Assembly: GCA_964035545.1 (NCBI GenBank)
Contig: OZ037768.1
Span: 18,765,700-18,829,699, forward strand
Length of the DNA stretch: 64,000 nucleotides
Reading direction: 5' to 3'
Source: Bugula neritina
Taxonomy: Eukaryota; Bryozoa; Gymnolaemata; Cheilostomatida; Bugulidae
Part shown: piece after piece, positions 1 to 11,121 of the stretch
How the letters are laid out: each line of letters starts with the position of its first letter
Position numbering within the stretch: the stretch's first letter is position 1
Translations under genes and position numbers: made by a program
Notes under the pieces: model-generated
What the model saw: only the letters and a program-made list of their open reading frames with translations
What the model was told of the DNA's origin: nothing
Database searches by the model: none

Positions 1-330
1 TGGTTTTATGATTGTTTTGTAGAGTAATACCTTCAGTTGCTTAGGCACTTTTTTATCACACATAACTCCTGATAGGTCTCTCCATCTATCCCACGCTGCA
101 CTTATTCTTCTTGTGACTTCCAACTCACAGCCTCCATCCTAATCTATCACTGTCTTCAGATACTTGAACCTGTTTGTTGTTGGTAGCTCAGTGTAATCTT
201 CCTGGTCATATTACTTCATTCTGATCCTGGTGGTGCTTTCCTTTGGTGGAAGATGCTCAGTTATCTTCTGGCTCACCTTGAGACCTGCGTCTTCTAGATG
301 TTCACGCCATGCCTCTAATCTCTCCCTCTA
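1..330 (-). mobile_element. Non-LTR retrotransposon (LINE) reverse-transcriptase C-terminal remnant
   Basis: Read on the minus strand this stretch encodes the part of a LINE-type reverse transcriptase just after the catalytic core. Visible pieces are ERLEAWREHLEDAGLKVS, FKYLKTVID (the YLG-like motif) and WDRWRDLSGVMCDKKVP followed by LYKTIIKP. At least two in-frame stops interrupt it, one after RIRMK and one after TVID, so it is dead. It runs off the left edge of the window, so its full extent is unknown. I assign it to the non-LTR class from these motifs; the clade (RTE-like is my guess) is uncertain. The CA microsatellite directly to its right may be its 3' tail or an independent repeat. 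Confidence 0.7.
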
Positions 331-331
331 T

Positions 332-365
<34 letters not shown>

Positions 366-386
366 ACGCACACGCACACGCACACA

Positions 387-422
<36 letters not shown>

Positions 423-440
423 TGCACACACGCACATATA
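331..440. repeat. CA/CG-rich microsatellite
   Basis: About 110 bp of (CA)n grading into CACG and GCACG repeats. It directly follows the LINE remnant. Translations through it (His-Thr or His-Ala runs) are artefacts. From 441 to about 800 there is AT-rich sequence in which I see nothing recognisable. Confidence 0.95.
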
Positions 441-1487
441 TTTATTACATTGTATTATATTGTATTACTTTATGTTGATGTAAGAAGACAATCTCTAATC
501 ATTTTTCAGAAGCATGAAACTTGCAGTTAAACTTGCCTAGTTTTACTCTTAAGTTATATTGAACAGATATTAAAGAATTGGTATCCTCTCCTAATTGGCT
601 GGCTTTGCATGGTTTATACCCTGTGAAGTTACACAACCTAAGTTCTGTATGCAGTGAGTTACCACCTCAGAGACCCAATTTGTAGTATGATTGGTATGAG
701 TCCCTTTATAGTCTGAATAGCAACTAATTATTACATAATTTTGTTTGAATTTTATTTAATGATTTAATTTTATAATCTGATTTAGTATAATTTATAATAT
801 AAGACTAATTGAACCTAGCAAAATTGTGCAAATGATTTTGTTGGAAATGTTTTGATATTTATAGGAAAGCAAAAACTGTACGTAAGCAATTTAACAGCAA
901 CAATCTTTTTGCAGGTAAATTGATAAAAATAGCTGTATAATGGTTTAGAAGATTGTGCTGAGAAAGTAACCTGCAATACACTGAAACATGCAATAAATAA
1001 AGCTATATTTGTCACTTTATAAATTTCCAACATTGGAGGGAATTAACAGTGAAGCACTTCAAGATAATATTGCTCATTTGCGACACTGGAAGAAAATTAT
1101 TTTGAAAATTAGAAAAATTTGAAGGAAGAAATAAAGAAATGCTAAAATGATATAAAATTTAAAAATAATACTAAGCGTCAAAAATTAAAACTTTCTGTTC
1201 AAATTCTGAGACATCACAATTTACTTAAGTCTTATATGACTAGAAGAATGTGGATATACTAATAGACAAAGACAATTAATTCATATCTATTCCACTGTAT
1301 ATTTATACATAATGCTGTAAAGTATGCGATTCTTCATTAATAAACTTGAACAATGATTAGCCTAATTCATGAAATAAACAAATGAAAATCAGTTTTAATA
1401 GCACATTTTCAATTAAAATATATGCTCTTAAAAATTGTCATATTGCTAATGAAAAGCAAAATATAGTAATTTCTATTACAAAACACT

Positions 1488-1678
1488 TACCCTGTGAGAA
1501 AACTGCTGATGGAAAGGTTTTTTGTTAAATAGGGCTAAGAACTAATTCATATGTGGCACAGGAAAAATTATGAGTGGGTGTTCTTTTTAACATTAACAAT
1601 GGCCTTTGTCAGGATGTGAACCCATGGCTTCGTGTTAGCTACGCAAACACTCTAATCCCTAGACCACCACTGCTCCCT
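1488..1678 (-). mobile_element. tRNA-derived SINE, copy 1 (upstream of lectin A)
   Basis: The element is on the minus strand with its head near 1678. The head has a tRNA-like A box (TGGTCTAGGGATT) and B box (GGGTTCACATCC), the internal RNA polymerase III promoter of tRNA-related SINEs. The body is the same as in the copies at 44.2, 52.4 and 63.6 kb. It is bordered by imperfect target duplications (aatttctatt and aatttcgatt). The corresponding site upstream of lectin B, near 10,840, is uninterrupted, so the empty site is visible in this window. The matching insertion at 63,576-63,775 is the inverted-arm copy of this element. Confidence 0.88.
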
Positions 1679-1838
1679 ATAACAATTTCGATTTTGTTTA
1701 AGTAGAAATGTAAGTTTTATAAACATTAAACCATCAAGTATATAAACATTAATTTTCTTTTTGCAAGATGCATGTGGATAATTGAGAGTCTAATATATAA
1801 TGCAGTCCTTACAGTTTCTATCAAACATATAAATATTA

Positions 1839-1877
1839 GCCAATCACAATGCTATCTCTAAAAATTGGGTATAAAAG
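1839..1877 (+). promoter_or_regulatory. CCAAT and TATA boxes of lectin A
   Basis: GCCAATCAC at 1839-1847 and TATAAAAG at 1870-1877 lie about 125 and 90 bp before the lectin start codon. Both are conserved in lectin B (TATA at 11,028-11,035). In lectin C on the minus strand they lie near 63,380-63,420, with the TATA slightly altered to TATAAAGG. Conservation in three copies supports a true core promoter. Confidence 0.65.
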
Positions 1878-1963
1878 GAATAAAATTGTATCACAAAAGT
1901 AGAGTTCAGAAGTTGTAATCTAATAATTGTTGTTCAAGCAGACATTCAAATAGTTATCTGAAC

Positions 1964-3221
1964 ATGAATATTAGAACATGTGTTCTGGTCTGTGTAGTTC
2001 TGGCAGCGTGTGTTGCTGCCTGTACTGGTATGGGCTGGTCAGCATGTCAAGGTAAGCAATATACAGATATTATTATATTAATATATAGTAATATAATATA
2101 CATACCTAAATAATTTATACTATAACTCTAGATTATTAGTATCTCTGAGGGTTTATTTATACAAGAGACTATATAGAGCAAGTATTAAAGTCACAACTTT
2201 TGTACTCTTACTAGTTTAAATGAATTATTTAGACAAAGAATAGCACAGAATAACTATATAAAATTTTGATTATATCTAATGTTTACAAATATACACGCAG
2301 TATACATTAAATATTTGCTTGATTTCCAGATGCTTTGTCATGTCCGATGGGTTATCTATACAACCCTCATTCTATGTCATGCTTCAACATCAGCACTCAG
2401 CAAACAACCTGGGACAATGCAAAAGCTGCCTGTCAAAGTACTGGAGACAGACTGGCTGTGTTGGATAGTCTGGAATCTATTTCTTGGGTTAAACACATGA
2501 GGGCAACTCACCCAGGTATTGTGAAACTTGTAAAATGAAATGGTGCAAATTTTAGAGATGTTATTCGTTTTGCCTAAAATCTATTGATTAGGTTTAAACT
2601 TTTTATGATATAATATGAGATAAACTTAAAACAATGTTAGACTTTACTATATTGTCTTGAAAAACAACACAGTTAGTAGGATTTTTTCAGTTATTCACAT
2701 TACTTATAAACATGCTTACCAAATTACAAGTAGAAATAAATGGTTATGGATGCCAATTATTTACTACATTAATTAATATAAAATAAGAAGTTAACAAAAC
2801 TGATAGTATATTATACTGCTTATGGAATGAAATAGAAACAAGTTCAAAATCCTTCAGTTTAATTGCATCTGGTGAGTCATCTTTTGTGAGAAATTTTAAT
2901 AAACTTATATTATATATTTTTTTCCTACACAGAAGTAAAATTAGTATGTCTTCCTAATCAGAAAATACTTCTACAGATTGGCTGTCATCTGCTAATCAAT
3001 ACATATGGATTGGTGGTAGAAAATTTCATGGCCTGTGGCAATGGGATGGTAATGTTAGAAAGGATATAGTGGTTGCTGGTTGGTATGATAACAAACCTGA
3101 CAGCTATAATAGAGGAATTCAAGATTGTCTTTATGTGATTCCCAAAGGACAAAGGCTGCAATAGGATGATGGACCTTGTTCATCTGTTAAAAAGTATTTT
3201 TGTGAGAAGTTTTTAAGATAA
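1964..3221 (+). pseudogene. C-type lectin copy A, interrupted by a nonsense codon
   Basis: Three exons: 1964-2051, 2330-2515 and 2977-3221, all joined in phase 1 with GT-AG introns. Exon 1 encodes a hydrophobic signal peptide beginning MNIRTCVLVCVVLAAC. Exon 2 carries the first half of a C-type lectin fold (SCPMGYLYNPHSMSCF, WDNAKAACQSTGDRLAVLD). Exon 3 carries the second half (YIWIGGRKFHGLWQWDGN, DCLYVIP, YFCEKFLR). The usual EPN or QPD sugar/calcium motif is replaced by KPDS, so carbohydrate specificity is not predictable. In exon 3 the Trp codon of the conserved WDD motif is TAG (3162-3164), where copies B and C have TGG. The product would lose its last 19 residues, including the final disulfide cysteines. 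There is also a 3-nt insertion relative to copy C. Secreted defence or recognition is the usual role of such proteins; here the copy is probably inactive. Confidence 0.85.
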
Positions 3222-5768
3222 AGTTGTAATAATCTGTTTTTACTAGCTATAAATAATATAATATGTTATCATTATATAGTAATAAATAAAAAAAAATTAT
3301 TTTAAAATTAAAAGAATATTGCTTACATGAATAGACAACGGCCTTTTTGCCAGTCATTCCTTAGCTTTTGACAGCATCAACATACTATTTTGCGTATAAT
3401 GAGCATCAATTCCCACATCAACATTAAGTTTAACTCACAACTCAATTAAAATAGTTTTAATTATAATTATAATTATAATTATAATACAACCTCACAGCTA
3501 GATTAGCCGTTCTAACCAACAGCAATCTTTCACACTTTTAGGTTGAACTTCTATAGTTTCAATCTTTTCTCTAAAAGAACTGCTGGCATGTCATAATTCT
3601 ATATTATTCAAACAAGTAATCTTACATGAAATCTGAAATTAAAAATGGAAAATGTATGCATTCCACCCAGCCGCACAACTTTTATAACATACAGCAAACT
3701 ATTTGAAACTTTATTTTCTTTTTAAAGACTGCATTTAATTTTAAATCTTTGACTAACAATCTGCTATTTGATTACTCGAAAAAACTCCTATGTCAAAATA
3801 TTTATTTATGTTTACATTTTTTTAATTTTGTAATTTCCAAAGTATACATAAGCTGAACCAGTGTAAAAATTAGGGCTACCTATACATACACATTATTTCA
3901 GAAGAGTAACTAACAACAGGCAGTTGTAATTCTACTATGTTTGTTGCAGACTTTCAGTGGAAGTTCAGTGCAATAGTTTTTCGACGGTTCTGTACTTGAA
4001 TAGGAAAATAATTTACAGTATTATATATTTTCACCTTAGAAAAAAATTAATATGTTTTATGTTTTATGCACACACGGAAATGCACATATAATTAGTGATT
4101 ACTAAAGTAATAAAAATGAAATGTTTCTGCCCTTTAGATTACTTCACTATTTATCTATGCTTATACCATTAGATTTTTTGCTATTCACACTTGAATAGAT
4201 GAGTAAATTTCCTCCTTAATTTGCCATTTGATGTCACTCAAGCTAGCTCAATTTTGATTATTATGCCAGTTTCCTAGTTTTAGCTCGTCACCAATTGATG
4301 CATTGACTGATTTATAATAGCAAGTTGTGCTTAGATAGAAAATCTTAAAAGTAAACTTGACTAGTGTGAAATTTGGTCAGATGCCATAAGCATTACAAAA
4401 TAGCTGTGTTCTTAATAGTCAGTAAAAGTTATTTTACAGTCATACATCGGAGGCATGCATGGGGAGGAATTATAATAGTTATTGAAAACTTATATCAGAC
4501 TGGCTATAAGTTCAAATACTTGCAAAATTTTATAATTAAACTGAAACACAAGATGGCTTCCATATTCTAAAGTAATACTATTGGAACATCGTGCTGGCAT
4601 CGACTATATCTGTGAATAAATGCAGTCTGTCTGCGCTGTATAATGTTCACCTTTATGTTTAAAGTGATGATAAAATGAAATATTATGTACTTCTAGTATT
4701 GATGTTTATTGAAACTTCCATTAAGTATGGTAGAAATAATATTTCTGTATGCATGATCGTCGAGCAAAAACAGCCAGCAGAACAGGTATTTAAATAAGGG
4801 ATTTACCACTTGCAAAGTATTAAGCTAGGGTGAGACAACTCCAACGCAGTAAATTCTGCAGTCTATTATAATATGCCAATGTCCAACATAGGCCTATATG
4901 TATAGTGGGATGTGCTACTGTAAAATCCTTCCACTGTGTGCTTTGCAATTATTTATATTTATTAGTTTCTGTTATCATGCTGGAGATTGTATTAATGGTT
5001 ATAGCGTGGTAGTAGTGACATATGTTACACTCCATGTTTGTATGCAGCCAAATCATACTTTAACTTCTATTTTGATTTTTAGATTTAACCTTAGCTCTTT
5101 ATGTTATAGACTATGAGTTATATAATATTGTATACATCTATAGCCTAAGCTCCATGACTACCACATGTATCCGCACCCAAATAAATACCTGCTTTATTTA
5201 GAAACATTTTTTCAATTAGGCAAGACTTTGCCATTAATATACAAAGTTTGTATTCTCTCAGTCTAGTTGATGACAAACTTATTGCCGAAAAATTATCAAA
5301 TGATACAAACCGATACATTGTTCATGAACGCCATGTAGCTACTGCGTGTATTATAATATTTCAATTATAAATTTTTGTAGACTTTTGGGCTATTCCAGAT
5401 TATATCCCATACCTACTAAATACTCAACTGTATAAAATAAATAGCCGAATATATATTTTTTAATATATTTTATTTATAATAATGATGATGCAGAACATAT
5501 TATTATTTGTTTATATTAATAATATTATGATGACAACATACATAAAATGCACATCAGTCACTTGTGTAACTGAAAGTGACAGAAATAAAGAGAAATATTC
5601 AAAGAATATTGTTATGCACATGCACAAGCACACAAACACACACACTCTCGCACACATACACACGCACACGCACACACACGCACCACTAACACTTCAACAG
5701 GCTAACACACGCTCAAATTTGTCAAAGATAATATAATATATATAAGAGATGTAATTAAACCAGGTGCT
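3222..5768. other. Spacer between lectin A and membrane-protein gene T1
   Basis: No confident gene. The stretch is AT-rich with a short ATTATA-type simple repeat near 3,455-3,485 and a CA microsatellite at about 5,630-5,690. It aligns in reverse with 59,563-62,015 in the right arm. One open stretch at 4675 starts with a signal-peptide-like sequence (MKYYVLLVLMFIETS) and also occurs in the right arm; it is treated as a separate candidate. The other open frames here are short and lack any family signature. Confidence 0.7.
4675..4797 (+). other. Candidate signal-peptide exon, decayed left-arm copy
   Basis: An ATG at 4675 opens a hydrophobic leader of about 14 residues (MKYYVLLVLMFIET) and runs for about 40 codons to a stop near 4,795. 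The right-arm counterpart, on the minus strand from 60,525, keeps a good splice donor (AAG then GTAGGT) right after the leader. Here a short deletion has removed that donor. It could be the first exon of a small secreted protein whose later exons I cannot find, or chance. Low confidence. Confidence 0.25.
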
Positions 5769-7338
5769 TTACTCCTCTGGCTGTGAGATGCACACACAGC
5801 ATGTGAAAGCACGTTTTATGCGCCGCCATATTCTTTTTCTGCGGCTTATACGAACTCTAGGTTCTTGAAGCACTTCCTGTTCATTTTCATAGAAGTTGTC
5901 TTCTTCTTCTCCTGTATAACTGATGGATGTGCAGTCACTTAGCAAGCTGAGATCTGTAAAAATATAAGTGTAACATATTGTACACATGGTATATACAATA
6001 ATATTACATTACTATGATGCCTACTAAAAGATAGAGTATACTGTTATATGATGAGTCCTTGTAATATTAGAGTAGATTATCTTACTATATTTACTTATTT
6101 CTAATGCTGCTGGAAGCGCTCACTCCAATATGCTAGTAGATAAAACAGCATGGCAGAATATTAAACTGATTGAAGAGACCACAACTTACCTAGTTTCAAA
6201 TCTTCTAGATTGATTGGAGATGCATCACATGATGTAGAAGAGAAAAGCTGAGATGATGACGAACGAGGTGAAAAGGTCGTAGCAAATGAATCAGTAAAAG
6301 ATGTGCAGGAGGAAAATCTGGAGATATCAGTAGCAGATGAACTGGAGAAAAAAATGGATGAAGAGGTGGTGGATAATTCAGGTAGAGATGCCCATGAAGA
6401 AGATCTTGAGATGGTTGGTGATAAGTCGGATAAAGTTGTTAGAGAAGAGCTTCTGCTGGTGAGAGGAGGCAGGAGTTGAAGACGACTGAAATGTGGGCTA
6501 AAAGTGTTTGTTGACTCGGCAAAGTCTAAACTCTGGTCCTTCTTCTTAACCAGTTCTGATCTAAAATTGCAAAGATAGTGCATTGAAAGAATACTTTCAA
6601 ACATTGCAGTTACTATAGTATTGAAAGGTTATAAAGAATAATATAATATCTGTTACTAGACTTTATTGCTACATGTAGGGTAGTCTGGAATGGTATCTAG
6701 GATCTTCATTTCAAGAATACATATATGCATTAAAAATAATGTGTAAATGGAGTATGTGTTTTATGTATAATATATATAAACATACCCAATATTATATAAT
6801 ACAAACTCAACAGAATAGAATAAAGTATTCTTAAATATTGTATGTGTATAATTAAAATTACAGTTGCCCCTTGACCTGGAGTTGAGAGTTGCATAATGTA
6901 ATGCATGAAGAATGTTTCAATTTAAATTCCCTCACAAATATAATCTTTATAGTAATAGTTTCCATGGTATAAAACAGTAGCAAGTATTTCCACACAGTTA
7001 AATATAAATAATCATCAGTATTAGTTACTTATGTGGTTCACCTTCCAAGAAAAAGGAGATATATATATGAATACAACTTACATTAAACTTGCCAGAGCTC
7101 CGGATAACACCAAAGTTGACAACAAATGATGAGTAGGACTGTAGTCCAAATAGAAGGTAAATGTTAACACAATAACATTTACAAAATACAAATAGGTGGA
7201 TAGAAATCTCCGTATAGCTAGTAGCAGAGTAGTACAAAGAGACATTTTAATGTTGCTTGTTAGTAGCTCAGAAATGGAGTGCATTATTAATGACATTGAG
7301 TCAACTGTTTGATTGTTGAAGGTAAGGTTATTATCCAT
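5769..7338 (-). CDS. Uncharacterised Ser-rich membrane protein, copy T1
   Basis: I do not recognise this family. Three exons on the minus strand, 7338-7082, 6560-6190 and 5953-5769 (257, 371 and 185 nt), give a 270-residue product with phases 2 and 1 at the junctions. Residues 32-64 and 72-88 are hydrophobic and look like two membrane segments. Exon 2 is very Ser-rich (about residues 105-195) with a recurring SRSSS/SRFSS motif. Exon 3 has an acidic stretch (EEEDNFYENEQE), then a polybasic segment (ISRRKRIWRRIKRAF) and a Cys cluster TCCVC before the C-terminal SQPEE. A membrane-anchored protein with a cytosolic, possibly lipidated basic tail is inference only. All splice sites and exon lengths match copies T2 and T3. 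The start is the first ATG of the conserved frame; a tiny upstream ATG (five codons) overlaps it. Confidence 0.72.
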
Positions 7339-9723
7339 ATTTGGGCATTTTTCCCAAATTTGAATTTAGATAATAAATTATTACATTGTATAATTTTATA
7401 CAATAAAATTAATCAAATTTAATTAATAAAGTTTCAGTATATTTTAATAATAAAATATTGAACATTGTGCCTTACAGCATAAATGTTATATTTTTATTAT
7501 TAAAACTTAATCACCTACTTTTTATAATTTAGTAGATAATTGGTATAAAATTAAATGAAGGAAAATTATTCAACACAGTCTAAGATTAATAATAAAATAT
7601 TTAATCCAATTAAATGTTTTTAAAGACAATCTATCTACACTGCAGCCCCCTTGAAAGTAGAGTAGTGTATTTGCATGGGAGATAAATTGAAACTATACTC
7701 TCACATAAACTCTATCTCTTCACACACAATCTTCTCCAACACATTGGTTGCCAATATCTCCAGATTATCACCCTGCGCATCTGTTTCTGGCTCATCTACT
7801 TACACCCAAGTTTTCCTTCTGTACAAAAGGCTATATATGATGTCATAACTCCTAGTAATCCAATCACATCAGTTATCTCTCTCAGGGGGGGACAACATAT
7901 CCCTGAATTATTTATTTAAGGATTTTATATTGCATTATATTTGTTACAATACAAAATTAAATAAGTTGCTGCAAAGGGATACTTACTTCACTATCTGTGG
8001 GTTTATGTTAAGCAGCTGTGAGTTTGCAAGTGCCTTGAGTTTCTTAAGCTTGATTGTGGTTTAATTAAGATAATGCTGTAGAAACTCTGCTGTTTAAATG
8101 TAAAATGACTATTTATGTCCTTCTAGAGTAATTGAATTTTAAAATATACAGAGCTATTGTAGTTACCTAAACTCTATAGAGAATATAAATCAATACTTGA
8201 ATTATGAAAATATTATTATAAAGGTGGAATATATTTATTTCTTGTTCCTTTCAAAATGTTTATGATTTCCATTTAAATATAATGCTTGTGATACAACCAA
8301 TAATTCTAATAATATAATATAATGGTAATATTAGATATAGGCCTATACAAAATGCCGTTGTTGCCTTGCATTGTAGGCAAGCGCTTTCTTTAGTTTTGCT
8401 TATTTTTAAAATTTTCCCAATTTTACATATCATAAAAAGAATTTGAAAAATAATTATGCCCTTGGACTTTAGTTTTAACAGCATTTTTATATAATTTTTT
8501 GATAATTTAAAAATATGTATAAAGCTTTTCAAAGGCGAGGCTTGTGGCACTTCCACACAAATTCACTCAAGTTTAGTACTGCAGCTATTGAACTGTATGG
8601 TAGAATAGTTCTACAAGCAGCTCCTAGTTGGGGGTGACTGAGTGGGATATTTTTGGGTTTCAAGTTTGGAGTTTAAATTGAAACTTAGAACCCCTAACTC
8701 CAAACGCGAGAACCACCAACTATTGCTCTTGGTCACCCCTAACTCGGGGCTCCTTATAGAGCCATTCTGTATAGCACGAGTTGATATTTCCCTCTAACAA
8801 AAGTCTTTTATAGTACTATTAGCTTTAAGGAAAAAGTGTTATTATGAAATACACAATTTAAAAGCATGACATGTTTTATGTTTTCTTGTCATTATTTTAG
8901 CTTCATAATTTACTTTTACCAATTCTTATCATCTTGCTAATTATTATTTGCTTTTACATGTTTGCATATTTTACTTGCTAGCTATCTACTAAATATTTCT
9001 CCAAGAATTCTGTAAATAGTTTATACTCGTACAAATTACTCACAGTTATTTCTTGAATAAATGCAAAGAGTTGTGTTCTAGCTTCTCATACATGCATAAA
9101 CCCACACATAGTAGTTGTTGACATAAAACTACAACAACATGTCATATAGCTAGACAATAATCACGTGAACACAAGTGTTGTGCGCAGCAGCATAGCCATG
9201 TATAGCCTGGTGTACGGACTGTACTGACAGTGCACTTCTTCAAATAATAGCTATAGGGTAAATCAATTTATTTAATATCAAAGAATTTTTTTTCATTACA
9301 TAACCTAAGTAAATAAATGAGTTAGGGATAACAATTGTTATTTAATCAGAGTAAGCCTTTAATTTTTTCACTTTGCTAATATGAGCAAGCTAATACAGTA
9401 GATGCTAATTTATGCTTATATTGAATATATAAACATTTCAAGACTGAATAAAATAACGTAAAAATATAAAACAACATTTTTTGTCTCAGAATTATTTGTT
9501 TTGATTAGTAATTTGAAGATAGTACTAGCATAAAGAAAACAGTATGATGCAATATTAAAACAATATGTGTATATCTAATATAAATGACAATGTTTTGTAT
9601 AAATTCTGGGTTCTGCTGATAATACAGATTTTGGTTTCGGTTTAACAGATCATAGCTCTGGTAGCATTACTGCCTCTGTATTTCTTGCTTTTTTTCTCTT
9701 GCAGTAGGGAGAGAGAGCTAAAT
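7339..9723. other. Spacer upstream of T1 up to the RNF213 exon copy
   Basis: Noncoding as far as I can see. It contains a foldback element at 8601-8770 and otherwise AT-rich sequence that aligns in reverse with 56,142-57,990. Relative to the right arm, about 520 bp here (roughly 7865-8390) has no counterpart. Because the middle copy retains part of it, a deletion in the right arm is the simpler reading. Confidence 0.7.
8601..8770. repeat. Foldback (MITE-like) element, left arm
   Basis: About 170 bp with long imperfect inverted halves. GTTCTACAAGCAGCTCCTAG near the start pairs with CGGGGCTCCTTATAGAGCC near the end, and TTTCAAGTTTGGAGTT pairs with AACTCCAAACGCGAG in the middle. The transcript or single strand would form a hairpin. 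The same element is at 57,097-57,264 in the opposite arm. I see no clear target duplication. Confidence 0.7.
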
Positions 9724-9895
9724 CTACTCTACTTTGGTTGTATATCTGGTCCAGATGTAAGTCCATGTCCTGGAAACATGCTTGACTTTGATTTCTTCTG
9801 GAATAGTGGGCAGAGCATTGAGCAAGTCATATATTCTTGTCTGATCCTCATCATTAGTCCTGTACGCTATGAACTCAACCAACGCATCATGCAAC
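9724..9895 (-). pseudogene. Detached copy of the last RNF213 exon
   Basis: On the minus strand this matches the last coding exon of the RNF213 gene at 55,970-56,141, including the stop codon and the acceptor AG at its 5' side. It encodes LHDALVEFIAYRTND through RTWTYIWTRY. The opposite strand of both copies gives the same 72-codon translation, so the two exons are virtually identical. Similarity continues only about 40 bp into the preceding intron and then stops near 9938. No other RNF213 exon accompanies it, so it is a stranded duplicate marking a breakpoint, not a gene. Confidence 0.85.
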
Positions 9896-11027
9896 CTGAA
9901 TAAGAATAAATACTCACCAGAATAGCTACCGTGTGTAGAATTATTTTTAAGTTATAATACATTGGGACAAATGAATTTGCTGAACTTAGTCAATGACTAT
10001 CTTTGAAACGTTGGCATATTTATTCATTTTATTTTTGTAAATAGTTTATTCTTTTGATAAAAAGATAAGTTAAGACTCTGAATTATATAAAGTTGAAAAA
10101 AGACTTACGCACAGATATATATGCTTTCTCACTATATATACACTTCTTAATAACATTAGATGCATGAAGAGCTGCAACTGCATGATATTTAGTTGCAAAG
10201 ATACTTCTAATATAAATAGCAGCATCTGAACCTAACAAAATTGTGCAAATGAATTTGATGGAAATGTTTTATATTTACAGGAAAGCAGAAACTGTACAAA
10301 AGCAATTTAACAGCAATAATTTTTTGAAGGCAAATTGATGAAAATAACTGTATGTATAATGGTTTAGAGGGTTAAATTGAAAAAAATTAGCTACAATACA
10401 CTGAAACATGCAATAAGTAAAGCTATAAAATTGCTATTTAATAGATTTCCAACATTGGTCAAGAGAATTAAAATTGAAGCATGTTTCAAAGTCATATTGC
10501 TTATTTGCAACATTGAAATAAGAATTTGAATGAATTGAAAATTGCTAAAACATCTAAAGTGTAAAAATAGCATTAGGCATAAAAAAAGTAGAATTTTCTT
10601 CTTGAATTCTGAGACATCACAACTTACGAGTCTCAAATGCATCTATAGAAAAATTTGTATATAATATTATTCATAGCAAAAGGCCACTTAATTCATATCT
10701 ATTCCACTGTATATTTATACATATGCATGCTGAAATGTATACAATTCTTCATAAATCAACATGAACAGCCTAATGCATGAAATAAACAAAAAGAAATGTT
10801 TTTAAAAATTGTCATGTTACTGATAAAAAGCAAAATATAATAATTTCTGTTATTTTGGAGTAAAAATGTATGTTTTATAATAACCGAACCATCAAATAAA
10901 TAAACATTCAGTTTCATTTTGCAATATACACATGTGGATAATTGAGAGTCTAACATAGGCAGTCCTTACAGCTTTTATGAAAGATATAAATATTAGCCAA
11001 TCACAATGCTATCTCTAAAAAATTGGG

Positions 11028-11035
11028 TATAAAAG
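11028..11035 (+). promoter_or_regulatory. TATA box of lectin B
   Basis: TATAAAAG in the same context as lectin A (TTGGG before it), with the CCAAT-type element AGCCAATCAC about 30 bp upstream near 10,995. The promoter is preserved although the gene behind it is broken. Confidence 0.55.
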
Positions 11036-11121
11036 AAACAAAAATGTATCACAAACTTAGAGTTCAGAAGTTGTAAACTGATGATTGTTGTTCAAGCAGA
11101 CATTCAAATCATTATCTGAAC

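Noticed and set aside
230-530. Two overlapping open frames with long His-Thr and His-Ala runs
   Set aside because: They are translations of the CA microsatellite; no family signature and no conservation in the other copies.
8260-8556. 98-codon hydrophobic minus-strand frame
   Set aside because: AT-rich and interrupted by a deletion in the right arm, with no similar frame kept in the middle copy.
9685-9903. 72-codon frame on the plus strand, also present antisense at 55,962-56,180
   Set aside because: It is the antisense of the last RNF213 exon. The sense strand has the family match, the splice site and the stop codon.
1-9938. Left arm as a misplaced allele (haplotig) of the right arm
   Set aside because: Not excluded, but the inverse orientation, the 46-kb spacer and the truncation to only the last RNF213 exon argue against simple allelic duplication. 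Long reads would decide.
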